Both the position numbers and the translations under genes were made by a program. A stretch of DNA of 32,342 nt from Bacteroidales bacterium (lineage in GTDB: Bacteria > Bacteroidota > Bacteroidia > Bacteroidales > UBA932), in contig JAILCZ010000014.1 in assembly GCA_024689985.1 (NCBI GenBank), positions 1-32,342 on the forward strand, read 5' to 3'. The stretch's first letter is position 1; each line of letters begins with the position of its first letter. Below the pieces are notes generated by a model. That model was not told where the DNA came from. It worked only from the letters and a program-made list of their open reading frames with translations, and ran no database searches. This document shows positions 1-8,364 of the stretch, in pieces.

Positions 1-103
1 CCTTTTTGGGATTGGGCGGCGCAGTAACACTGGTATTTTGGGCATAAGCGTCAAACGATAGGGTTTCTAAGACAACGAGCAGAATGGACACCAGGCGTTT
101 CAT
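1..103 (-). CDS. Exported protein, N-terminal fragment (cut by window edge)
   Basis: Only the first 34 codons lie in the window. The reading frame starts at an ATG whose complement is at 101-103 and reads MKRLVSILLVVLETLSFDAY, then AQNTSVTAPPNPKK, running off base 1. It has the layout of a Sec signal peptide: a K-R n-region, a hydrophobic stretch and an AYA-Q cleavage site near residues 21-22. The mature part begins with a Thr/Pro/Asn-rich stretch, which says nothing about function. A TACCTTTG box (complement of 128-135) upstream fits a Bacteroidota -7 element and supports the start. The family cannot be named from this fragment. Confidence 0.6.
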   Translation of the reverse strand, partial: MKRLVSILLVVLETLSFDAYAQNTSVTAPPNPKK

Positions 104-127
104 ATCAGAGGAGTATTAGTGTTCTAA

Positions 128-135
128 CAAAGGTA
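128..135 (-). promoter_or_regulatory. Possible -7 promoter element for the left-edge exported protein
   Basis: The minus strand reads TACCTTTG, a match to the Bacteroidota -7 consensus TAnnTTTG, 24 nt upstream of the ATG. No TTTG was found at the expected -33 spacing, so the assignment rests on one box. Confidence 0.35.
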
Positions 136-252
136 AGAAAAAATTGAATACGTGTATTCTTGGTAGCTATTGAAGATGTTCTTTATCAACTGGTTGAATT
201 ATACCAGCGGCGTATTCAAATAATGAACGGAAAATGCGACCAAATTTGGAGA

Positions 253-306
253 ATAGAAAAAAATAAAGACTTTGTAAGTGCCTGAAATTAGCAGTTTACA
301 AAGTCT
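253..306 (-). terminator. Rho-independent terminator of the parE-plsC-fadD operon
   Basis: An 11-bp perfect inverted repeat has arms at 267-277 (AGACTTTGTAA) and 296-306 (TTACAAAGTCT) around an 18-nt loop. On the minus strand the hairpin is followed directly by a T-rich tract (complement of 253-266). It lies about 86 nt past the stop codon of the acyl-CoA synthetase gene and points the right way to end that transcript. The rest of the 104-392 gap is AT-rich, with a minor hairpin (365-371 with 380-386) and a CGGTGGC repeat (337-343 and 347-353) of no clear meaning. Confidence 0.7.
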
Positions 307-392
307 ATAATGTGCCTCGGTCTGGGGTATTTGTATCGGTGGCAGCCGGTGGCTATCTATAGTGGTATCTCACCTTGCGGAGATATCAAGTG

Positions 393-2084
393 CTAGTTTT
401 GGTTGGGAGTATCTTTATGCTCTTCCTTGACGTCGTCACCTACGGTATCCTTGTACTTGAAGCGGCGGATCTTGTGGGTGGCAGTCTTTTCGAAAGGCTC
501 CTTCATAACCTCGACGTTGTTGACCTTGCTTGACTTGTTGACGTGCTGGTTGATGTAGTCGAGCAGGGCCTGCTTGCGCTCGTTGAGGTTGTCGAAGAAC
601 TTGTCCTCATATGCCTGGTCCCAGTTGAGCACGTCGTCGTTGAACTTCACGAGGGCGATGAGCTTGCCCTGGCGCTCCATCACGAGGGACTCGTTGACGC
701 CGGTGTAGTTGTTGATGACGCTCTCGATTTCCTCAGGATAGATGTTCTCTCCTGATGCTCCGAGGATCATATTGCTGAGACGGCCCTTGATGAAGAAGCG
801 TCCCTTCCTGTCCTGGATGGCGAGGTCGTTGGTATGGTACCAGCCGTCGTCGTCGATGGCCTTGCGGGTACGCTCAGGGTCCTTGTAGTATCCGAGCATA
901 AGGTTGTCGCCACGGCAGACGATCTCTCCCTCTCCGGTTTCCGGATTCACGTCACGGAGCTTCACGTCAACTCCATAGCAAGGAAGGCCGATTGAGCCTA
1001 CCACGGTGGCGTTCACGCAGGCGGCGCATACGAGCGGCGCACACTCCGTAAGACCGTAGCCGATGGCGTATGGCATTCCGGCTCTCTTGAGGAAGTCTTC
1101 AACCACGACGTCGAGCTTGGATCCGCCGACTCCGAGGAATTTGAGCTTTCCGCCGAAGGTCTTGTAGAGTCGGCTTCCGACAAGCTTGTAGAGAAGCCAA
1201 GGCGTATGTTCACGCATCCAGGAGAGGACGCGGCTCTTTTCAATCGTAGGAAGGACGCTCTGACGGTAGATCTTCTCGATGATGAGAGGAACGACGCAGA
1301 GTATCGTAGGCCTGATTTCCTTGAGGGCCTTGAGTAGAATCGTCGGTGTAGGAGGTTTGTGAATGTAGTATACCTTCGCTCCTACGAAGAACGGATAGAG
1401 CATCGAAAGAGCCATCTCATAGGTGTGAGCCATCGGAAGGATGGAGAGCCAGATGTCTTTTGTCGAGGCCTTCTGCGCGTGGAAGGCTTCGATGATGTTC
1501 CAGCAGAAGTTTCTGTGGCTGAGCATCACGCCCTTTGCGCTTCCGGTGGTTCCGGAGGTGTAGATGAGGCAGGCGAGGTCGTCCGGCTGAGGTTCTTTTG
1601 TCCATCCGTCACAGGTGAAGGCGTTGTCATCCTTCTTGATGAGCTCAAGGGTCTCGATGTCGAAGATGAGGGTGAGCTTTTCCTTGATATCGTCAGTGAT
1701 CTTCGGAAGCTGCTTCTCAGAGACAAAGAGGACCTTGGTATCGGAGTGGTTGATGATGTTCTGGATTTCGTTCGAAGATGACTCCGGGAGGATAGGCACG
1801 GCAACGCGTCCGAATGCTACGGCTGCGAAGTAGGCCATCGTCCAGTTCGGCATATTCTGCGAAAGGATGGCGATCTTGTCGCCGGCGCTGATGCCGAAGC
1901 GGGAAAGGAGATGCGAAAGTTCGTTGCACCTGTGCCTGAACTGGTCATAGGTGTATGACTGGCTTCCGTCATCATAGGTTGAGGCGAGTCTCTTCGAGTA
2001 TGTCAGGGTTGCATAGTCATACAACCTGGCAAGGGTCGTGACGTAATTGTCACGGTTGTTCATACCTTTACGGGAATTACTCAT
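393..2084 (-). CDS. Long-chain acyl-CoA synthetase (AMP-forming)
   Basis: The 563-aa protein belongs to the ANL adenylating superfamily and probably activates fatty acids to acyl-CoA through an acyl-adenylate. Visible motifs are the P-loop-like YTSGTTGSAKG at about residues 175-185, the GYGLTE motif in mid-protein, GWYHTNDLA, the hinge region FFIKGRLSNMILGASGENI with the following YPEEIE, and a C-terminal lysine in THKIRR that fits the catalytic Lys of the swivelling domain. Length is normal for bacterial long-chain acyl-CoA synthetases. There is no signal peptide. It is the last gene of a minus-strand set, 24 nt after a PlsC-like acyltransferase, which suggests that the two act on the same acyl pool. 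Acyl-ACP synthetase activity cannot be excluded. The start ATG at 2084 was kept; a second ATG lies seven codons in. Confidence 0.88.
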   Translation of the reverse strand: MSNSRKGMNNRDNYVTTLARLYDYATLTYSKRLASTYDDGSQSYTYDQFRHRCNELSHLLSRFGISAGDKIAILSQNMPNWTMAYFAAVAFGRVAVPILPESSSNEIQNIINHSDTKVLFVSEKQLPKITDDIKEKLTLIFDIETLELIKKDDNAFTCDGWTKEPQPDDLACLIYTSGTTGSAKGVMLSHRNFCWNIIEAFHAQKASTKDIWLSILPMAHTYEMALSMLYPFFVGAKVYYIHKPPTPTILLKALKEIRPTILCVVPLIIEKIYRQSVLPTIEKSRVLSWMREHTPWLLYKLVGSRLYKTFGGKLKFLGVGGSKLDVVVEDFLKRAGMPYAIGYGLTECAPLVCAACVNATVVGSIGLPCYGVDVKLRDVNPETGEGEIVCRGDNLMLGYYKDPERTRKAIDDDGWYHTNDLAIQDRKGRFFIKGRLSNMILGASGENIYPEEIESVINNYTGVNESLVMERQGKLIALVKFNDDVLNWDQAYEDKFFDNLNERKQALLDYINQHVNKSSKVNNVEVMKEPFEKTATHKIRRFKYKDTVGDDVKEEHKDTPNQN

Positions 2085-2108
2085 AATATCTTTGTTAAGT
2101 TCGTTCTC

Positions 2109-2690
2109 TTACTTGGTGATGAATTTCTCAGGATGTTTGCCGACTATGTGCATATCCTCGTATTCCTGCTGCATTCTGGCCGTATCGGCATTGGCGTCAT
2201 CTGTAAGGGTGAATTCCTTGATGACTCCTACCTGGCGCGGATTCCATCCGAAGATGCAGAGATATACAGGGCAGCCGACTTCCTTTGCAATGAGGTGATA
2301 GCCCTTGGCCCATTTCTTCACAGGCTTGCGGGTTCCTTCCACTGCGATTGCAAGGTGGAAGATTTTCTCCGACTCCATTTCGTGAATTACGGAGCGCACC
2401 ATCGCCGACTTGCTTTTCTGATCGACAGGGATGCCACCGCATCTTCTGAGAATCCATCCAAGAGGGCCCTTGAAGAGGGACGCCTTGATCATACACTTCG
2501 GATGATAGTCGAATGACCTGTAGAAAAGATAGGCTACGACAAAATCCCACATTGAAGTGTGGGGTGCGCCTGCAAGAATGCACTTGTCAACCGGCGCAGG
2601 ACCTGATACGGCCTCGAACTTGAGGCACTTGGTCAGAAGGAATTTGCACAGTCTGGCCTTCCAGGAAAGTTTGTCCTTATTGATCTCCAT
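2109..2690 (-). CDS. PlsC-like 1-acyl-glycerol-3-phosphate acyltransferase family protein
   Basis: The 193-aa protein carries the two best-known acyltransferase motifs of the PlsC/LPLAT family: an H-x4-D catalytic motif in GAPHTSMWDF (His44, Asp49) and the substrate-binding EGTR at about residues 118-121. It is shorter than classical PlsC (about 240 aa) and has no obvious N-terminal membrane helix, so it represents the compact form. The expected role is transfer of an acyl chain to a lysophospholipid or related acceptor at the inner membrane; the exact acceptor is not shown by sequence. It starts 4 nt after the parE stop and precedes the acyl-CoA synthetase gene, so the three are probably co-transcribed. 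Confidence 0.8.
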   Translation of the reverse strand: MEINKDKLSWKARLCKFLLTKCLKFEAVSGPAPVDKCILAGAPHTSMWDFVVAYLFYRSFDYHPKCMIKASLFKGPLGWILRRCGGIPVDQKSKSAMVRSVIHEMESEKIFHLAIAVEGTRKPVKKWAKGYHLIAKEVGCPVYLCIFGWNPRQVGVIKEFTLTDDANADTARMQQEYEDMHIVGKHPEKFITK

Positions 2691-2694
2691 TTTA

Positions 2695-4578
2695 CTAGAT
2701 GTTTACATCTTCCAGTTCCTCCTCCGAGCGGAGGTTCTGGCGTATGAAGTTCTGACGGTCGATGGTGTTGTCTCCCATATAGAACTCCATTATATCGTGG
2801 ATTGATTCTTCGTCCGCGAGCTTGACCTCGTCCAGACGCATATTTTCGTCTATGAAATGCACGAACTCGTCAGCCGAGATTTCACCGAGACCTTTGAATC
2901 GGGTAATTTCCACTCCGTTCTTGATCTTTGCGATGGCCTCTTCCTTCTCTGCCTGATTGTAGCAGTAGTAAGTCTCCTTCTTGTTCCTCACGCGGAAGAG
3001 CGGAGTCTGAAGGATGAACACGTGGCCACGGCGGATCAGTTCCGGATAATATTTCATAATGAACGTCAGCACAAGCATACGGATATGCATTCCGTCATCA
3101 TCGGCATCGGTTGCGACGATGATGTTGTTGTACCTGAGGTTGTCGAGGTCGTTCTCTACGTCGAGGGCTGAGATGAGGAGGTTGAGTTCTTCGTTCTCGG
3201 CCACCCTTCTGTGGCTCTCCTTGAAGCAGTTGATAGGCTTGCCTCGGAGGCTGAACACAGCCTGGTAATTGGCGTCACGGGCCTTGGTGATGGTTCCGGA
3301 TGCGGAATCACCCTCCGTGATGAAGAGGCTTGACTTCTCTCCGAACTCCTGCTTTGCGGCTGCGAGCTTGTCACAGTAGTGATAGCGGCAGTCACGGAGC
3401 TTGCGGTTATAGACGTTAGCCTTCTTGTTGCGTTCCCTTGTCTTTTTCTGCACGCCCTGGATCTCCTCACGCTCAGCCTGGGAAGCCTTGATCTTCTCTT
3501 CGAGGACAGGAATGATGTCGGTGTGCATATGGAGGTAGTTGTCAAGATTCTTGGCAACGAAGTCGTTCACGAAACTACGGATGGTAGGTCCGACGCCTTC
3601 TTTCTTCTCCCACATATAGGTAGATCCGAGCTTGGTCTTGGTCTGGCCTTCGAAGTTCGGTTCCTGAATCTGTATGCTGATTGCTCCGACGATGCCCTGG
3701 CGGCAGTCTTCTGGAGCGTAGTTCTTCTTGTAGAATTCCTTGAGGGTCTTTCCGATGGCCTCGCGGTAGGCTGCGAGGTGAGTACCTCCGTCGCGGGTAT
3801 TCTGACCGTTGACGAAAGAGGTGATGTTCTCGCCGTATGAGTTGCCGTGGGTGAGGACGACCTCGATGTCGGTGCCTTCAAGATGGATCGGCGGATAGAG
3901 AGGGGCTTCCGAGAGGCTCTCGTTCACGAGGTCGAGAAGACCGTTCTCAGACTTGAATGACTCTCCGTTGAGCACGAGCTGGAGGCCCTTCTTCAGGTAG
4001 GAGTAGTTTTTCACCATCGAGGTGACATAGTCCATCCTGTAGCTGAAGTTGCCGAACATCTCCTCGTCCGGAGTGAAGGTCACGAAGGTTCCGTTCCTGT
4101 CGGTGACACCTTTCTTGGTGCCCGAATCCAGGAGCTCTCCCCTGCTGTACTTGGCCCAGGAGCTCTCTCCGTCGCGGAATGACTCCACATAGAAACTTGA
4201 AGAGAGGGCGTTCACGGCCTTGGTACCCACACCGTTGAGTCCGATGGACTTCTTGAAAGCCTCGTCGTCGAACTTACCACCGGTATTGAGGTTGGAGGTC
4301 ACTTTTACGACGGATCCGAGAGGAATTCCTCGGCCGTAGTCTCTCACGGTCACATTCCTTCCGTCGATGGTTATCTTAATCTGTTTTCCGAAACCCATCG
4401 CGTACTCGTCAATGGAGTTGTCGATGATTTCTTTCAGGAGAACATAGATACCGTCTCCCTGGTTGTCACCGTTTCCAAGACGTCCGATGTACATACCCGC
4501 GCGTTTACGGATATGCTCGTTCCACTCAAGGGTTTTGATATTTGCGTCCGAGTAATTGCTCGCTGTCTGATCTGCCAT
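2695..4578 (-). CDS. parE: DNA topoisomerase IV subunit B (ParE)
   Basis: The 627-aa type IIA topoisomerase ATPase subunit relaxes and decatenates DNA together with ParC. The GHKL ATPase domain shows KEIIDNSIDEY (catalytic Glu50, Mg-binding Asn54), DYGRGIP and GLNGVGTKAVNALSS. The Toprim domain shows EGDSASG near residue 420 and DADDDGMHIR. The last motif separates this protein from GyrB, which usually has DADVDGSHIR. The start was set at the ATG at 4578 (MADQTASNYS) rather than an upstream TTG, because the shorter form matches the family and the TTG lies just after the promoter box. ParC is not encoded in this window. The protein is complete and about as long as other ParE proteins. Confidence 0.9.
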   Translation of the reverse strand: MADQTASNYSDANIKTLEWNEHIRKRAGMYIGRLGNGDNQGDGIYVLLKEIIDNSIDEYAMGFGKQIKITIDGRNVTVRDYGRGIPLGSVVKVTSNLNTGGKFDDEAFKKSIGLNGVGTKAVNALSSSFYVESFRDGESSWAKYSRGELLDSGTKKGVTDRNGTFVTFTPDEEMFGNFSYRMDYVTSMVKNYSYLKKGLQLVLNGESFKSENGLLDLVNESLSEAPLYPPIHLEGTDIEVVLTHGNSYGENITSFVNGQNTRDGGTHLAAYREAIGKTLKEFYKKNYAPEDCRQGIVGAISIQIQEPNFEGQTKTKLGSTYMWEKKEGVGPTIRSFVNDFVAKNLDNYLHMHTDIIPVLEEKIKASQAEREEIQGVQKKTRERNKKANVYNRKLRDCRYHYCDKLAAAKQEFGEKSSLFITEGDSASGTITKARDANYQAVFSLRGKPINCFKESHRRVAENEELNLLISALDVENDLDNLRYNNIIVATDADDDGMHIRMLVLTFIMKYYPELIRRGHVFILQTPLFRVRNKKETYYCYNQAEKEEAIAKIKNGVEITRFKGLGEISADEFVHFIDENMRLDEVKLADEESIHDIMEFYMGDNTIDRQNFIRQNLRSEEELEDVNI

Positions 4579-4613
4579 AATTGTCTCACGCGCGCACAAT
4601 GCGCACTAATAAG

Positions 4614-4644
4614 CAAAGATACTAAAACTAAACAAAAAAATAAA
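4614..4644 (-). promoter_or_regulatory. Putative parE promoter overlapping the rplI terminator
   Basis: The minus strand has TATCTTTG (complement of 4614-4621), a good -7 element, 35 nt upstream of the parE ATG. Exactly 19 nt further up is TTTA (4641-4644), a three-of-four match to the -33 TTTG. The -33 part falls on the foot of the rplI terminator hairpin. Confidence 0.5.
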
Positions 4645-4665
4645 GGCAACCTTTCGGCTGCCTTT
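4634..4665 (-). terminator. Rho-independent terminator of rpsF-rpsR-rplI
   Basis: On the minus strand, 22 nt after the rplI stop, a 10-bp stem (AAAGGCAGCC paired with GGTTGCCTTT, one G-T pair) closes a GAAA tetraloop and is followed by ATTTTTTTG. The hairpin spans 4642-4665 and the T-tract 4634-4641. This is a textbook intrinsic terminator. Confidence 0.9.
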
Positions 4666-4686
4666 ACTCAATATGTGTGTTTCAGA

Positions 4687-5133
4687 TTACTCTGCTACAA
4701 CTTCGAACTTGAAGTCACCCTTGACATTCTTGTAGCACTTGACTGATGCCTCGTACTCACCGACTGTCTTGACCTCAGCTGAGGTGATGGTGATGTCCTT
4801 CTTGTCAACGTTGATACCAGCTGCTACGAGAGCCTCTGCAAGCTGAGCTGTGGTGATTGAACCATAGATCTTGCCTGACTCGCTGATCTTTGCAGCAACC
4901 TTTACTGATGCTGCTGAAATCTGTGCTGCGAGTGCCTCTGCATCTGCAACGAGCTTTGCCTCCTTGTGAGCGCGCTGACGCTTTGTCTCCTCAAGCTGCT
5001 TGAGAGCTGACGGAGTAGCGACGATTGCGAAACCCTGAGGAACGAGATAATTAAGTCCGTAGCCAGTCTTGACTGTAACTACGTCTCCGGCATAACCGAG
5101 GTTAGCCACGTCTTTCTTCAAAATGATCTGCAT
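4687..5133 (-). CDS. rplI: 50S ribosomal protein L9
   Basis: The 148-aa protein is full length for L9. It opens with the characteristic MQIILKKDVANLGYAGDVV and the G-Y-x-x-N-Y-L-x-P-x-G-x-A motif (GYGLNYLVPQGFA), followed by the long alpha-helical connector rich in Ala, Glu and Lys (about residues 45-75) and the C-terminal domain containing GKIYGSITTAQLAEAL. L9 binds 23S rRNA near the L1 stalk and helps maintain frame. It is the last gene of the rpsF-rpsR-rplI operon, 16 nt after rpsR, and is followed by a strong terminator. Confidence 0.97.
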   Translation of the reverse strand: MQIILKKDVANLGYAGDVVTVKTGYGLNYLVPQGFAIVATPSALKQLEETKRQRAHKEAKLVADAEALAAQISAASVKVAAKISESGKIYGSITTAQLAEALVAAGINVDKKDITITSAEVKTVGEYEASVKCYKNVKGDFKFEVVAE

Positions 5134-5149
5134 AGTTATTTCCTCCGGA

Positions 5150-5428
5150 TTATTTAAGAAGGTCTGTTACATATGGAAGAAGGGCGAGCGAACGGGCGCG
5201 CTTAACGGCCTGAGCCACCTTTCTCTGGAACTTGAGTGAAGTACCGGTGATACGGCGAGGGAGAATCTTACCCTGCTCGTTGAGGAACTTCTTGAGGAAC
5301 TCAGGATCCTTGTAATCTACATACTTGATTCCTGCCTTCTTGAAACGGCAGTACTTCTTGCTTCTAACCTCTACTGTAGGAGGGTTGAGATAACGGATTT
5401 CGCTATTCTTTTCTGATGTCTGTGCCAT
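5150..5428 (-). CDS. rpsR: 30S ribosomal protein S18
   Basis: The 92-aa protein contains the S18 core: [18 protein letters not shown], then [20 protein letters not shown] and the C-terminal [16 protein letters not shown]18 binds the central domain of 16S rRNA as a heterodimer with S6, and the gene directly follows rpsF, 17 nt downstream, as in most bacteria. There is a short N-terminal extension of about 20 residues rich in polar residues before the conserved part. Nothing unusual otherwise. Confidence 0.97.
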   Translation of the reverse strand: MAQTSEKNSEIRYLNPPTVEVRSKKYCRFKKAGIKYVDYKDPEFLKKFLNEQGKILPRRITGTSLKFQRKVAQAVKRARSLALLPYVTDLLK

Positions 5429-5445
5429 AGTAATTTCCTCCTATA

Positions 5446-5802
5446 TTATTCAGCTTTCTCAGCTGCCTTTGCAGCCTTGTTTGCTCTTCTCTTCTCAGCG
5501 TAAGCTACAGCGTCCTTGTCAAGAGCGACTGTGAGGAATCTGATGATTCTCTCGTCACGGTGATACTGAGTTTCGAGTGTTGCTACGAACTCTGGGTTGG
5601 CCTTGAACTCAATGAGATAATAGAAGCCTGAAGTCTTGTGATCGATTGGATAAGCAAGCTGCTTCAGTCCCCAATTCTCCTCGTACACTACCTCGCCGCC
5701 ATTTGCAGCGATAAGCTCTGTGTACTTAGCAACCGCTTCCTTCATCTGGGCCTCAGACAAAACGGGAGTTGCAATGAAAACGGTTTCGTACTGTTTTAAC
5801 AT
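5446..5802 (-). CDS. rpsF: 30S ribosomal protein S6
   Basis: The 118-aa protein begins [20 protein letters not shown], the standard S6 start, and contains [20 protein letters not shown] and [13 protein letters not shown], both typical of the family. An Ala/Lys/Glu-rich tail closes it. S6 dimerises with S18 on the 30S platform. The start was set at the ATG at 5802: the longer reading frame would add 17 residues that overlap the untranslated leader and are not part of S6. It is the first gene of the rpsF-rpsR-rplI operon and is driven by the promoter at 5871-5901. Confidence 0.96.
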   Translation of the reverse strand: MLKQYETVFIATPVLSEAQMKEAVAKYTELIAANGGEVVYEENWGLKQLAYPIDHKTSGFYYLIEFKANPEFVATLETQYHRDERIIRFLTVALDKDAVAYAEKRRANKAAKAAEKAE

Positions 5803-5870
5803 TTTGTTGTAATTGTTTGTAATTAAAAAATTTGCAGTCCTAAGGGAAGGCAATCTTCCACAAAGGGCTG

Positions 5871-5901
5871 CAAATATAGGAATTATTTTTCTTTTAACAA
5901 A
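5871..5901 (-). promoter_or_regulatory. Promoter of rpsF-rpsR-rplI (Bacteroidota sigma-A type)
   Basis: On the minus strand TTTG (complement of 5898-5901) is followed after exactly 19 nt by TATATTTG (complement of 5871-5878). Both boxes match the Bacteroidota consensus in full. Transcription should begin near 5864-5867, giving a leader of about 62-65 nt that can form a small GGAAG/CTTCC hairpin (5845-5859). The promoter lies directly behind the pepD stop codon. Confidence 0.85.
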
Positions 5902-5902
5902 G

Positions 5903-7351
5903 TTATTTCTCCGGTACCTCAGGAAGCAGAGCCTTGAGGAAGTCCCAGACCTTGCCTACTGACTCGATGTTCACGCGCTCGTCAGGTGAATGAGGATGAA
6001 CGATCGTAGGTCCGAATGAAACCATATCCCAGTTAGGATACTTGGCACCCATAATGGCGCACTCGAGTCCGGCGTGGATAGCCATAATCGCAGGTTCGTT
6101 GCCGTAGAGTCCCTTCCAGACATTCTTCATCACCTTGAGGATAGGCATCTCAGGCTTCGGAGCCCATCCTGAATAGCCGGCCTTGAAATCAGTCTCGGCG
6201 CCCGCGAGCTCGAAGACGGCCTTCATACGCTCACCGAGGTCGAACTTCGCCGTGTCAACTGAGCTTCTGAGGAGGTTCTTGACTGTCCAGTGACCCTTCT
6301 CGGTTCTCACAACGGCCATATTGTTCGATGTCTCGACAAGGCCTTCGACGGCAGCGCTCATTCTGTCCACTCCGTTAGGGCAGGCAAGAAGAGCCTTGAC
6401 GGCATTGACAGCAACCTTATCCTGGATATACTTCTTGAAAGGCTTGGCAGCCTTTTCGAATGTGCAGGAAGCGTTAGGGTCAGTCTCCTTGAACTCATCC
6501 TTGACGGCTGCGAACTCAGCCTTGACGATAGCCTTGGCCTTCTTTGCGTCAGGTACGAGGACTTCAACCACAGCCTCGAAAGGAATGGCGTTGCGGAGAG
6601 ATCCGCCGGTGAAGCTTACCACCTTCGCGCCTTCAGCCTGGAGCTTTGCGACGATTCTGGCAGCGACCTTGTTGGCGTTGGCCCTGTAAAGGATGATGTC
6701 CATTCCGGAATGTCCGCCCTGGAAGCCCTTGAGGTTGAGAACATAGCTCTCCAGTCCTTCAGGAGCCTTGAAAGAACGGTATTTGAAATCAGCTGAAGCG
6801 TCCATTGAACCTGCGCAGCCGATGTAGATTTCACCTGCAGTCTCAGAGTCGAGGTTGAGGAGGAGGTCACCCTTGAGGAGCTTCTCCTGGAGGCCGAAGG
6901 CTCCGGTCATACCTGTTTCCTCGTCGTATGTGAAGAGGGCCTCGAGAGGTCCGTGCTGGAGGGTGTCGTCTTCGAGAGCGGCGAGAGCCATAGCCACGCC
7001 CACTCCGTCGTCAGCTCCGAGGGTCGTGCCCGTTGCACCTACCCACTCGCCGAGAATCTGAGTCTTGATAGGGTCCTTGAGGAAGTCGTGCTTCGTTTCG
7101 GCAGTCTTCTGAGGAACCATATCCATATGAGCCTGCATAATCACGCCGACCTTCTTTTCGAAGCCCTTCGTTGCAGGTTTTCTGATGATGATGTTGCCGG
7201 CGCTGTCCCTGAGAGTTTCGAGGCCGTGCTGCACACCCCAGTTATAAAGATACTCCTTGGCCGCATCCTCGTGCTTTGAAGGACGGGGAATCTGTGTGAG
7301 GCCGTAGAAATTTTCCCAAACGATCTTTGGGTTGAGATCTCTGATAGTCAT
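5903..7351 (-). CDS. pepD: Aminoacyl-histidine dipeptidase / Xaa-His dipeptidase (M20 family)
   Basis: The 482-aa cytosolic metallopeptidase is of the PepD type and has the length usual for that group (about 480-490 aa). Zinc-site motifs are visible in order: [12 protein letters not shown] (His and Asp ligands), [16 protein letters not shown] (bridging Asp), [15 protein letters not shown] (catalytic and ligand Glu) and the C-terminal [14 protein letters not shown] (His ligand). The inserted dimerisation domain includes QGGHSGMDI. PepD cleaves dipeptides, classically those with C-terminal histidine, and some members act on other dipeptides. It follows the DUF4831 gene after 11 nt and is the last gene of the lpxL-DUF4831-pepD set; a peptide transporter is encoded across the divergent promoter at 9265-9354, which may supply its substrates (inference). 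Confidence 0.92.
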   Translation of the reverse strand: MTIRDLNPKIVWENFYGLTQIPRPSKHEDAAKEYLYNWGVQHGLETLRDSAGNIIIRKPATKGFEKKVGVIMQAHMDMVPQKTAETKHDFLKDPIKTQILGEWVGATGTTLGADDGVGVAMALAALEDDTLQHGPLEALFTYDEETGMTGAFGLQEKLLKGDLLLNLDSETAGEIYIGCAGSMDASADFKYRSFKAPEGLESYVLNLKGFQGGHSGMDIILYRANANKVAARIVAKLQAEGAKVVSFTGGSLRNAIPFEAVVEVLVPDAKKAKAIVKAEFAAVKDEFKETDPNASCTFEKAAKPFKKYIQDKVAVNAVKALLACPNGVDRMSAAVEGLVETSNNMAVVRTEKGHWTVKNLLRSSVDTAKFDLGERMKAVFELAGAETDFKAGYSGWAPKPEMPILKVMKNVWKGLYGNEPAIMAIHAGLECAIMGAKYPNWDMVSFGPTIVHPHSPDERVNIESVGKVWDFLKALLPEVPEK

Positions 7352-7362
7352 AATTATGCGAG

Positions 7363-8364
7363 TTATTTAGAATTTACCATAAATGTTGCGTCCTTTCCGA
7401 GCTGATAGACAGGGACTCTGTCACGGAGGAGGGTGTTCACTCCGTCTGAAAGCTTGAGCTCACAGATTGCAGGGATCCTGTAAGTAGCCATCTGGCCCTT
7501 GCCTGCCGCAACGGCAGGAGCGTCAGAGACGGCCTGAGGTTTGAGTTCAAGGATGTAAGGCTTGCCCTCGATATTGTCAGATGCGACAAGACCGGCGTTG
7601 TCCGAAAGTCGGAATGCGATGTAGATCTGCTTCTGGTTGGCTGCTGAAGGGACGATGTCGAACTTCATAGTCTGCTCCTGGGTCTCGGTATAGCCGATGA
7701 AGAGGGACATATATTCCTTCTCAAGCTTTGAGATTTCAGCGACTGCGGCTGCGAGAGCCTCTCCGCTGAAGGTTGCGTCAGTATCTCCCGTAACGATCTG
7801 CACCCTCTTCTTCCTGAGGTCGAAGATCATATCGGCAGCCTCGCGGGCCTTGGCGTCGAGAGATTTCTCCACGACCATATCCTGCTGGATGGCCACCTTG
7901 GTATATACATCCTCGTTCTTTACATTCTTATATAAGGTAGTGGCCTCGGAAGTAAAATTGGAGCTGACTCCCTTCTGGGAGAAATCTCCGTCCTTCCGGG
8001 CAGGGAAACGCCATACGGACTCGGAACCGAAGCCGGCCTCTCCAGTTGAGATGAGGCCCTGGCTGGTGAGAGTCAGGAAATCCGGAGTCTTGCTGCCGGA
8101 GAATACGAATCTCTTGGACTGGTCAGCCTCGACGAAAGGAGTCATCCTGACAGATACTATCTGGAAGGAAGACTGGTCTTCCTGGGCGGCTGTGACGCCA
8201 AGATATTTTTCAGCATACTTTGCATAAGGGCCGGCATAGCGCACCGTCTGCCGGGCCGTCACTTCGAACGAAAGGCAGGTCTGCGGAAGCGAGTATGTCG
8301 TCTGGGCGAATGCGGATGTGGCGAAAACAGCCACAGCTGCGAGTGTCAAAAATCTTCTAATCAT
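7363..8364 (-). CDS. DUF4831 family exported protein
   Basis: The 333-aa protein starts with a clear signal peptide (MIRRFLTLAAVAVFATSAFA, cleavage before QTTYS). The mature protein resembles the Bacteroidota-restricted DUF4831 family: an early LSFEV...RYAGPYAKYAEKYLG segment, a VSVRMTPFVEAD block and the later VYTKVAIQQDMVVEKSLDAK stretch with LRKKRVQIVTGDTD. No catalytic motif or membrane span is visible, so a periplasmic or outer-membrane-associated role is likely but unknown. The ATG at 8364 overlaps the end of the upstream lpxL-type gene by 8 bp, which suggests coupled translation. An upstream in-frame extension would bury the signal peptide and was discarded. Confidence 0.75.
   Translation of the reverse strand: MIRRFLTLAAVAVFATSAFAQTTYSLPQTCLSFEVTARQTVRYAGPYAKYAEKYLGVTAAQEDQSSFQIVSVRMTPFVEADQSKRFVFSGSKTPDFLTLTSQGLISTGEAGFGSESVWRFPARKDGDFSQKGVSSNFTSEATTLYKNVKNEDVYTKVAIQQDMVVEKSLDAKAREAADMIFDLRKKRVQIVTGDTDATFSGEALAAAVAEISKLEKEYMSLFIGYTETQEQTMKFDIVPSAANQKQIYIAFRLSDNAGLVASDNIEGKPYILELKPQAVSDAPAVAAGKGQMATYRIPAICELKLSDGVNTLLRDRVPVYQLGKDATFMVNSK

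Noticed and set aside
5803..5878. A possible S6:S18-binding autoregulatory leader upstream of rpsF
   Set aside because: The leader has a small GGAAG/CTTCC hairpin, but I cannot see the CCG-containing bulge expected of the known motif, and the longer TTTGCAG/CTGCAAA repeat (5831-5837 with 5868-5874) includes promoter bases that would not be transcribed.
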